Source: an uncultured Prevotellaceae bacterium
GTDB taxonomy: Bacteria > Bacteroidota > Bacteroidia > Bacteroidales > Bacteroidaceae
Length of the DNA stretch: 5,713 bases
Direction: 5' to 3'
Assembly (NCBI GenBank): GCA_945787625.1
Contig: CALZJL010000088.1
Coordinates: 1 to 5,713, forward strand
Shown in pieces: positions 1 through 5,713 of the stretch (position 1 is the first letter of the stretch; each line of letters opens with the position of its first letter). The notes under the pieces are model-generated. The model was not told the DNA's origin, made no database searches, and saw nothing but the letters and a program-made list of their open reading frames with translations. The position numbers and the translations under genes are program-made.

Positions 1-17
1 GGAAAAACTCAAATAAA

Positions 18-49
18 TTTGGTTTTCCCCTCACTTAATCGTATCTTTG
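18..49 (+). promoter_or_regulatory. Bacteroidota-type promoter for the sulfatase operon
   Basis: The sequence has TTTG at 18-21, a 20-base spacer, and TATCTTTG at 42-49. This matches the Bacteroidota primary sigma factor consensus (a -33 TTTG and a -7 TAnnTTTG separated by about 19-20 bases) at every defined position. The inferred transcription start is a few bases downstream, around 53-57, leaving a leader of roughly 17-21 bases before the ATG at 74. Because the -7 element covers the in-frame TTG at 47, that TTG cannot be the start codon of this transcript. No Shine-Dalgarno sequence is present; the leader is A/T-rich, as is usual in this phylum. No operator or riboswitch is recognised. Confidence 0.85.
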
Positions 50-73
50 TCCCCAAACAATAACATTTTTTGT

Positions 74-1675
74 ATGAAAAGACTCTTTACTGCATTAGCG
101 GGACTGATTCCCTCCATGGCATTTGCGCAGGGTGCGCGTCCGAATATCATCTACATAATGTGTGATGATATGGGATATGGTGATTTGGGCTGCTACGGCC
201 AGCAGTTGATTTCTACCCCTAATATCGACCGCATGGCGGCTGAGGGTATGCGTTTCACACAGGCTTATGCCGGCAGTCCTGTCAGTGCCCCATCGAGGGC
301 TTCGTTTATGACGGGGCAGCATTCTGGACATGGTCATGTGCGTGGCAACCGCGAGTACTGGAAGGACGGTATGCGCGACAACATGTATGGCACGCAGAGG
401 GACTATCCCATCATAGGCCAGGAGCCGTATCTGATGACTCATGAGATTCTCCCTGAGATATTCAAGCGTGCTGGCTACAATACGGGTATGTTTGGCAAAT
501 GGGCTGGTGGATATTGGAATTCGGACTATCCCGACACGTATGCGGTAGATGCCGATGGCAATACGGATACGGGGCGTTATCGCACCAGTAGCTCGTCGTC
601 GCTGCCCAACAAGCGAGGCATAGATTGTTTTTACGGGCCCATATGCCAGTTTCAGGCTCATACGTACTATCCCAACTTCATAAATCGCTATGACCCAGAG
701 GGACGTGGCGACAGTCATGTGGTAGCGGAGGTGATGGAGCAGAACGTGGAGCACGCTGCAGTCTTCAGTGGCAATGCGGATTTTGAGCTCCGCAGCCAGT
801 ATAGTGCAGATTTGATACATCGCTATGCCTTGGAGTGGATAGACCGCATGGCGGACAAGGGGGAGCCATTCTTGGGCATATTTACTTACACTTTGCCTCA
901 CGCGGAGTTGTGGCAGCCTAACGATAGTATCTTGCAGCGGTATACGGAGGCGTTTAGGTGTGACGATAAGGCTTTTGGTGGCAACTACGGCAGCTGGTAC
1001 TACAAGAATTCAAATTCGCACGCTCAGTTTGCTGCAATGATTACACGTCTGGATGCTTATGTCGGGGAGATTCGCAAGAGGCTTGAGGAGAAGGGCTTGG
1101 CAGACAATACCCTGATTATCTTCACGAGCGACAATGGTCCGCATGAGGAGGGTGGGGCAGATCCAGGGTGGTTTAACCGCGACGGACTCCTGCAAGGTAG
1201 GAAGCGTTCGACCTATGAGGGCGGTATACGTATTCCGTTTATCTGCTGTGGGCCTGGTGTGCCTGCGGGGACTGTGAATGACCATCAGTTGGCGTTTTAT
1301 GATATTATGCCGACTTTCCTTGACTATGTCGGTCTGGAGGAGGAGGCTCGCAGGCATTCGCTCGACAATTCTTCGTCGGAGGATTATTTTGACGGTATTT
1401 CGTTTTACAATACGTTGACGGGCAATGATGCGCAGCAGCGTCGCCATGAGTTTTTGTATTGGGAGTTCCACGAGACTGACATGATGGGTTTGCGTATGGG
1501 CGACTGGAAATTGGTTGTGTCGAGGGGCGTGTGTCGGCTGTATGATTTGGCTAATGACATTCATGAGGATAAGGATGTGGCTGCGGATTTCCCAGATGTG
1601 GTAGAGAGAATGAAGGAGATAATCCGTGCCGAGCATACCGAGAGCTCGTTGTTTAAGATTACCATGCCTAATTGA
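74..1675 (+). CDS. Secreted serine-type sulfatase (type I, arylsulfatase-like)
   Basis: Predicted to hydrolyse sulfate esters, probably in the periplasm or outside the cell. The product is 533 residues from the ATG at 74, typical for family S1 sulfatases. An in-frame TTG at 47 would add nine residues, but it lies inside the promoter and would spoil the signal peptide (residues 1-18, cleavage after AFA). Visible motifs: Asp31-Asp32 in the metal-binding segment CDDMGYGDLG; the sulfatase signature SAPSRASFMTG with Ser71 as the residue converted to formylglycine and Arg75; GKW with Lys142; His276 in LPHAE; Asp353-Asn354 in SDNGPH; Lys377 before YEGGIRIP; and the C-terminal subdomain around YWEFHE and RMGDWKLV. 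Ser instead of Cys in the signature implies activation by an anaerobic radical-SAM maturase (anSME), which is not encoded here. Residues about 146-180 form an Asp/Ser/Thr-rich segment longer than I expect after GKW. The substrate is unknown. It is first in a two-gene unit. Confidence 0.96.
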   Translation: MKRLFTALAGLIPSMAFAQGARPNIIYIMCDDMGYGDLGCYGQQLISTPNIDRMAAEGMRFTQAYAGSPVSAPSRASFMTGQHSGHGHVRGNREYWKDGMRDNMYGTQRDYPIIGQEPYLMTHEILPEIFKRAGYNTGMFGKWAGGYWNSDYPDTYAVDADGNTDTGRYRTSSSSSLPNKRGIDCFYGPICQFQAHTYYPNFINRYDPEGRGDSHVVAEVMEQNVEHAAVFSGNADFELRSQYSADLIHRYALEWIDRMADKGEPFLGIFTYTLPHAELWQPNDSILQRYTEAFRCDDKAFGGNYGSWYYKNSNSHAQFAAMITRLDAYVGEIRKRLEEKGLADNTLIIFTSDNGPHEEGGADPGWFNRDGLLQGRKRSTYEGGIRIPFICCGPGVPAGTVNDHQLAFYDIMPTFLDYVGLEEEARRHSLDNSSSEDYFDGISFYNTLTGNDAQQRRHEFLYWEFHETDMMGLRMGDWKLVVSRGVCRLYDLANDIHEDKDVAADFPDVVERMKEIIRAEHTESSLFKITMPN

Positions 1676-1684
1676 TTGTATCGT

Positions 1685-3139
1685 ATGAGACGATTGTTGA
1701 TTTTTGTGATGAGTATGGCGCTCTGTCTTGCCTTGAGTGCTGCTGACGGAGCGTGTATACCTGGTATATATCGTATTCCGTGTGGCTCGCTGGCGGGGAA
1801 TACGTCTCTCACTCGCATAGATGTCTGCGGTGAGGGAGTCCTGACTGAGTTGCACTATTCGCCTGTGAACAATTCGCGCTGGGTGCTGTATACCAAGGAG
1901 CGTGCGCGGGTGATGCCGGGGGGTGTGGTCGATGTAACTGGTGTTCTGCAAGGGTGGCAGACGGCGGGGCTTGCGGTCTCGGTGTGTGCTGACTTTGATG
2001 GCGACGGGAGTTTCGAGCAGACGGTATTGCCTGACGTGGCTGCGGATATAGCTGTACGCTTGCTCGTGCCTGACGGTGCAGGCGAGGGCTGTGGGCGCAT
2101 ACGTATACGCATAGATCAGAATGGCTCAACGGTTGCCGATGATGACGTTAGTGGCGTGGTGTATGACCTCCCAGTATATGTAGACGCGCCAAGGGAGACG
2201 CGCCGTATGTCGGTGGCTGTGAATTCTGATGGTAGGGGTGAGGCGACTATCGATGGGTATGATACGGGAACGGCGGAGGTGGAGCGCGGTACTGAACTTA
2301 CTGTTAGGGCTAAGTGTGCTAAGGGATATGTGTTTAAGGGTTGGCGACAAGGGGTGACAATTGTGTCTACCCAGATGGTGTACTCTACGACGATGACGGA
2401 GGATAAGAACCTTGTAGCTATGTTTGCTCCCAAGTCGGGTGACTCGCTCTACGGCGAGGAGTATCTCATGTTGACGTTTGATCGCAGCGTGTCGCCCGTG
2501 AGGGTGACTGTTTCTGACGAGGATGGCAATGTGGTAGAGGGTGTGGAGGCAAGGTTGCTGACGTCTGCGTATCAGAAGGATTCGTGGAGTGGGGCTGCCG
2601 TGGCTGACAAGACTGACATCTCGCCCTCTACGGGAGCGGTGGGTGAGGTGCGGCGTATCCCATTTGCTCTGACGGGCATTTCGACCGACTATCATATAGG
2701 CAGGATCCATTGCCAGATAGCAGCGGTTAATTATCAGGGTGCGTATCAGGGTGCGGGCACCAACCGAATGTTTCGCTTCTCGGTGCTGACGGGAGCCGAT
2801 GAGGACAATCTCACGGAATTTGCCGCTTTGGAGGGTAATATCAATAAGAATCCTGGGCAGCGCACGGTATGGACTTTCGCTCAGGAGGGTGTGGTAATTG
2901 AGCCAGGAAGTGATTTCTGCGTGGAGGTGCAGCTGAAGAATATCGATACCAATCCTTGCTATAGCGCACTGTATGCCGTAGTATTGCAGAGGGCAGAGAC
3001 AGACGATGACACTTCGGTGGAAGGTATGCCAGAGTTGAGCTATAGTCCTGCAGATGGCGTATATATAGTGGGGGAGTCGGTGGTGGTCTTCAAGGGCGGA
3101 CTGAGATACAATCTCTGCGGTCAAAGATTATGGAAGTGA
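1685..3139 (+). CDS. Secreted multi-domain beta protein: GEVED-like, InlB B-repeat-like, YNLxGQR tail
   Basis: The product is 484 residues from the ATG at 1685; a TTG at 1676, directly after the sulfatase stop, would add three residues. Residues 1-19 or so are a type I signal peptide (RR, hydrophobic core, ALSAA). Residues about 75-166 look like a GEVED domain: Asp-rich CADFDGDGSF (101-110), RIRIRID (138-144), and SGVVYDLPVYV (156-166) in place of the usual GEVEDY strand. Residues about 175-248 match a divergent InlB B-repeat, with GYVFKGW and a final NLVAMFAP. Residues about 255-440 are a further beta-rich region without a name I can give. The end reads GVYIV, then YNLCGQRL, then stop. The mature part has ten cysteines, so disulfides are possible. 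No catalytic motif is seen. Nine bases separate it from the sulfatase, so it is probably co-transcribed. The likely role, by inference, is binding or adhesion at the cell surface, perhaps presenting substrate to the sulfatase. Confidence 0.85.
   Translation: MRRLLIFVMSMALCLALSAADGACIPGIYRIPCGSLAGNTSLTRIDVCGEGVLTELHYSPVNNSRWVLYTKERARVMPGGVVDVTGVLQGWQTAGLAVSVCADFDGDGSFEQTVLPDVAADIAVRLLVPDGAGEGCGRIRIRIDQNGSTVADDDVSGVVYDLPVYVDAPRETRRMSVAVNSDGRGEATIDGYDTGTAEVERGTELTVRAKCAKGYVFKGWRQGVTIVSTQMVYSTTMTEDKNLVAMFAPKSGDSLYGEEYLMLTFDRSVSPVRVTVSDEDGNVVEGVEARLLTSAYQKDSWSGAAVADKTDISPSTGAVGEVRRIPFALTGISTDYHIGRIHCQIAAVNYQGAYQGAGTNRMFRFSVLTGADEDNLTEFAALEGNINKNPGQRTVWTFAQEGVVIEPGSDFCVEVQLKNIDTNPCYSALYAVVLQRAETDDDTSVEGMPELSYSPADGVYIVGESVVVFKGGLRYNLCGQRLWK
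2732..2755 (+). repeat. 12-base perfect tandem duplication, in frame
   Basis: TATCAGGGTGCG occurs twice back to back (2732-2743 and 2744-2755) with no mismatch. It encodes YQGA-YQGA at residues 350-357 of the GEVED-like protein. The unit is a multiple of three, so loss or gain by slippage would change loop length without breaking the frame. Confidence 0.9.
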
Positions 3140-3147
3140 TGGATAAT

Positions 3148-3187
3148 GAAGAGCGTCAACCTGAGGGTATACAGGCTGACGCTCTTC
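3148..3187. terminator. Inverted repeat between convergent units, probable bidirectional terminator
   Basis: An 11-base arm GAAGAGCGTCA (3148-3158) pairs perfectly with TGACGCTCTTC (3177-3187). Inside it, CCTG (3160-3163) pairs with CAGG (3172-3175) around an 8-base loop. The position between (3159 and 3176) is an A-C mismatch in the + transcript but a G-U pair in the - transcript, so the - strand RNA can form an unbroken 16-pair stem. The hairpin begins eight bases after the + strand stop codon and lies 14 bases past the - strand stop. Neither side carries a real U tract: GGTGGTG follows on the + strand, ATTATCC on the - strand. It may therefore act partly as an RNA 3'-end protector. Confidence 0.75.
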
Positions 3188-3201
3188 GGTGGTGTGAAGG
3201 G

Positions 3202-4851
3202 TTAGAGTTTTACCCTAAAGGGGCCGCTGACTGAATTGAACAGCAAATCGCCATTGTCAAGGTACTGTATGATGGCGTATGTCCCATTGCCTCGGCTTGT
3301 GTCGCCAAAGATGACTCTATGACGAGTAGTTCCAGTATACCAATCCAGACCTGTCACTTCCCAACCGTCTGTCTTGCTATAACCGTTGACAAAAACCATC
3401 TCCGACTGTGTGCTTACAGCTGGTATCATGCTTGGGGAGCTCACATCAGCACGACTCCATACTGTCTCCCAACGGTTCTCCTTGGTATTCCATTGCAGAC
3501 GTTCCACCCCCTTTGGTGTCTCAATGAGCGGACCGATGGCGAGTACGTCGACGACTTTGTCGCCTGTCGTGTTTCCTTCGCTGAGTATGTTGTTTACCAC
3601 AAAGGCGCCGTAACCAGCACATACAACAGATTGTTCTGATTGGATCCATTCTGTCGAGGAGGGTAGTCCGCAGCTTATCTCGCGAGTGCCTGCAATGCGT
3701 GGACTGCCGCTCACTACCTCGTTGGCATCAGCGGGAATGTTGTCTCGCCAAAATGCTACAATCTTCATGCGCTTCCCTCCATCAGTGATAACGACCAGTT
3801 TGTCTTCATCGTCTCCAAATCCCATTAGGGTTGGAGTGGAGCCTGTTCCATAGCCCATTTTTATGCTTGGTGCGCTGGGACCGCCGTCGTATTCGGCTTG
3901 CCATGCACCATCGGACTCTTTCGTGCTAAGTGTGCCGTTTCTCCAGATTATTTTTTGCATAAGGCCTTTTCCTTCGGGCAGATGGCTGTTGCTCGCTACA
4001 TATATGCCGCCAGTTTCGTCTACGGCAATGGAGTTGGTTAGGACCTGACCGTCGGGGAGTTGGCAGGTGTCGATAACCTTCGTTAGCTCGCGGTCGGTTA
4101 TGACTATCCCACGATTGTATCCTACGACCAGGTAACCGTCGTATGTCATCACTACACCTACGAGTACGGTCGCTCCAGCTATGTCGTCTGCTATGTTGAG
4201 CTGACGGTCAAGCATGATACCTTGTTCTGGATGTGATGCGTCAACGAGTTTGTATCGGGCTATGGTTGTACCCACGTTGGTGTAGGCATAATTGTCTCTG
4301 TCGCATAGTACGTAGTTGCCGCTCGAAATGGCAAACATGGGATTTTGGCCAAGGAAAGGTACGATGGCATTGTATAGGTCGGAGACGTTGTCATACTTGG
4401 CTGAGAGAATCTGGAGTTGTTCCTGCGTCTTGAGCGCAGTGCCTGGCAATGCTGCTTCATCCAGTTTGACAAACGTGCCGCCAGAGGTCTTGTAGTATGA
4501 TACCCGGTCACTGCTCATTCCCCACATATAACCCTCTTGTGCGGCCGAAAGTGTCATGAGGTTTACTGGACCGCTCCACCCGCCCTCGCAGCTGTATGGG
4601 TCAACTCTGAATGTGCCGTCTGCTACGGTATATGGGAAGGCATCAGTCTGCGCGGAATTGAAATGCGTAATGCTGTAAAGGTCTGAAGCTAAAAATGGAT
4701 TGCGTGCTGGGACGTTGGCCTTGCTTAGAGCAGGCTGCTCTGTGTCTGGCTTGCCATCGTTGTTTTGGCCATTGTCGTCCAATTTGTCGTTAGTGCAGGC
4801 TACTACCGGTAGTAGAGCTGCTGTAAGAAAAAGTCTGGTTAGTTGTTTCAT
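3202..4851 (-). CDS. Lipoprotein, probable beta-propeller, function unknown
   Basis: The product is 549 residues. The start is the ATG at 4851, which gives a clean lipoprotein signal: basic MKQLTR, a hydrophobic core, and lipobox VVAC with Cys19. Asp residues shortly after the Cys (TNDKLDD) and an Asn/Asp/Gly-rich tether to about residue 45 suggest surface export by the Bacteroidota lipoprotein export signal, though the match is loose. The mature part has repeated beta-strand blades: TYDGYLVVGYNRG (236-248), NSIAVDETGGIYVASNS (273-289), TGSTPTLMGFGDDEDKLVVITD (336-357, shown here only by its ends TGSTPTLMG and KLVVITD), SVVCAGYGAFVVNN (408-421), and GLDWYTG (501-507) near the end. From memory these blocks resemble a secreted family of actinobacterial and proteobacterial proteins with NPFLA near the N-terminus, a GNSFAVDEDGG block and a TPTLMG block. 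No catalytic residues are known to me. It lies 14 bases after the stop of the upstream gene, so the two are probably one operon. Confidence 0.85.
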   Translation of the reverse strand: MKQLTRLFLTAALLPVVACTNDKLDDNGQNNDGKPDTEQPALSKANVPARNPFLASDLYSITHFNSAQTDAFPYTVADGTFRVDPYSCEGGWSGPVNLMTLSAAQEGYMWGMSSDRVSYYKTSGGTFVKLDEAALPGTALKTQEQLQILSAKYDNVSDLYNAIVPFLGQNPMFAISSGNYVLCDRDNYAYTNVGTTIARYKLVDASHPEQGIMLDRQLNIADDIAGATVLVGVVMTYDGYLVVGYNRGIVITDRELTKVIDTCQLPDGQVLTNSIAVDETGGIYVASNSHLPEGKGLMQKIIWRNGTLSTKESDGAWQAEYDGGPSAPSIKMGYGTGSTPTLMGFGDDEDKLVVITDGGKRMKIVAFWRDNIPADANEVVSGSPRIAGTREISCGLPSSTEWIQSEQSVVCAGYGAFVVNNILSEGNTTGDKVVDVLAIGPLIETPKGVERLQWNTKENRWETVWSRADVSSPSMIPAVSTQSEMVFVNGYSKTDGWEVTGLDWYTGTTRHRVIFGDTSRGNGTYAIIQYLDNGDLLFNSVSGPFRVKL

Positions 4852-4865
4852 GTTTGGCTTGTTGT

Positions 4866-5713
4866 TTAGTTGTTATGTCCTATTGGAGTGTTGTTTTTTA
4901 TTCCATCGCCAAGGAACTCTGCGACAGTGTATTTATGTCCATAAGGTCCGTAGTCGCCCAGTGCAAGGTGGGCAATCATGTTGTTCGGGTCAGCCTTGGC
5001 TGTATTCACAGGATCACCATACGGCGTGGGGGTCATCTTTGAGATAGAGTGTTCCCAGTTCTTGTCAGGCAAGATATTTCGATACATGGTGACGATACAG
5101 TTGCCGATTTCTTTGCCCTCAACAGACTTCCTCTCTCGATCCCACTCTACCAATTGTATGTTCCTGCCTTCGGTGCGCTCTTTGCTTACTTTGTTTCGTA
5201 TCTCAGACAGCTGGGGGTTCTGTTTCATGCAGACGACAAATGTGCATTTCTTCCCTTTGGGGACATCGGCTTGGGCATCATATACGGAGTAATAAGAGTG
5301 GGTGTCATGCGCTGAGCCGAAACATACCGACCAATATCGTGCTGGAGCTCCGTTGTACTCCTCTACACTACTGGGTAGGGGTACAGGTAGAAAACTGAAC
5401 ACAAGTACCTGATCGTCATTTAGGATAGTGCGGGCAAAGAGATAGTCGGTAGAGTTGTTGGGATAATATGCGCCACGGGTGGCGAGGAAGAATGGCATGT
5501 CTGTGTTCTCATCCGACCACAGGGGAGAATAGTTTGTGGGGAAATTCATTACGTTTGAGTTCATGCGCAGGGGTGCTGCCACTTCTTTCATGGTAGTGAG
5601 GTCAATGGCATGTATTTCGGGGAGTTCCACACCTCCATACTCGTCAATGCCAAGATACTCACGCAATATGATTGTAGCCTGATTCACACCCTCCTTCAGC
5701 TTGCATACGTTGG
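4866..5713 (-). CDS. Exported protein of unknown function, N-terminus beyond the window
   Basis: The frame is open to the right edge: before the GTG at 5687 it reads NVCKLKEG without a stop, so that GTG is internal and the gene begins outside the window. About 281 residues are visible, numbered here from the edge. Conserved-looking blocks are GGVELPEI (26-33), ARYWSVCFG (124-132), VPKGKKCTFVV (150-160), MYRNILPDKNWEHSI (209-223), and LALGDYGPYG (249-258). From memory, the order of a GGVxLPxI block, a RYWSxC block, a YTxVVS strand, an RxMLPxP block and a final GDYxP resembles a family of secreted hypothetical proteins in Actinobacteria and Proteobacteria; I know no assigned activity. Export is inferred from that resemblance and from the lipoprotein downstream, since no signal peptide is in view. 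Residues 162-202 are highly charged (Lys/Arg/Glu), probably an exposed insertion. Fourteen bases separate its stop from the lipoprotein start. Confidence 0.75.
   Translation of the reverse strand, partial: NVCKLKEGVNQATIILREYLGIDEYGGVELPEIHAIDLTTMKEVAAPLRMNSNVMNFPTNYSPLWSDENTDMPFFLATRGAYYPNNSTDYLFARTILNDDQVLVFSFLPVPLPSSVEEYNGAPARYWSVCFGSAHDTHSYYSVYDAQADVPKGKKCTFVVCMKQNPQLSEIRNKVSKERTEGRNIQLVEWDRERKSVEGKEIGNCIVTMYRNILPDKNWEHSISKMTPTPYGDPVNTAKADPNNMIAHLALGDYGPYGHKYTVAEFLGDGIKNNTPIGHNN

Noticed and set aside
1..28. Inverted repeat GGAAAA (1-6) and TTTTCC (23-28) with AAAT/ATTT inside, possibly the terminator of a gene to the left or an operator
   Set aside because: The stem is short, A/T-rich and interrupted, it overlaps the -33 element, and the left side is cut by the window edge, so no role can be supported.
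487..494. TATGTTTG, a match to the Bacteroidota -7 element inside the sulfatase gene (another at 2419-2426)
   Set aside because: Neither has a TTTG at 19-20 bases upstream, both lie within coding sequence, and no gene starts nearby.
95..901. A 268-codon open frame on the - strand opposite the sulfatase gene
   Set aside because: It lies entirely antisense to a gene with clear family motifs, its translation has no signal peptide or recognisable domain, and it is rich in Arg, Ile and His as expected from an antisense frame.
1010..1951. A 313-codon - strand frame across the sulfatase/GEVED-like junction
   Set aside because: It spans two well-supported + strand genes and their junction, with low-complexity His/Arg/Thr-rich translation and no motif.
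2126..3124. A 332-codon - strand frame opposite the GEVED-like gene
   Set aside because: Although long, it is antisense to a protein with a signal peptide and domain structure; its translation is His/Arg/Leu-rich without any recognisable fold.
3319..3639. A 106-codon + strand frame opposite the lipoprotein gene, and similar short frames up to 5315
   Set aside because: These are antisense shadows of two long - strand genes with coherent protein sequence; none has a plausible start region or motif.
5685..5687. GTG as the start codon of the right-hand - strand gene
   Set aside because: The frame stays open upstream to the window edge (NVCKLKEG precedes it), there is no signal peptide after it, and the block that follows looks like the interior of a domain.

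Overview
The window looks like chromosomal DNA from a member of the Bacteroidota (Bacteroidales-like). The evidence is a textbook Bacteroidota promoter (TTTG, 20 bases, TATCTTTG) in front of the first gene, A/T-rich translation starts without Shine-Dalgarno sequences, a GEVED-type domain, a C-terminal YNLxGQR motif, and a lipoprotein whose Cys is followed by acidic residues. Genus cannot be decided from the window.

Layout: two transcription units converge on a hairpin. On the + strand, a promoter (18-49) drives a secreted serine-type sulfatase (74-1675). Nine bases later comes a secreted, cysteine-rich, multi-domain beta protein (1685-3139) with a GEVED-like domain, an InlB B-repeat-like domain and a short C-terminal YNLxGQR motif. 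Between the units (3140-3201) lies a 40-base inverted repeat that is probably a terminator, mainly for the - strand unit. On the - strand, an exported protein of unknown function runs in from the right edge (5713 down to 4866). It is followed after 14 bases by a lipoprotein of probable beta-propeller fold (4851 down to 3202).

All four products appear to be exported or surface-associated, although the signal peptide of the edge gene lies outside the window. The + unit reads as desulfation of a host, algal or dietary sulfated compound plus a non-catalytic binding or adhesion partner; the substrate cannot be inferred, and no SusC/SusD pair or glycoside hydrolase is visible. From memory, both - strand proteins resemble conserved secreted families best known to me from Actinobacteria and Proteobacteria, which makes this pair the least explained part of the window. 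I see no defence system, mobile element, CRISPR array, tRNA or rRNA. There is no gene-free stretch longer than about 75 bases.
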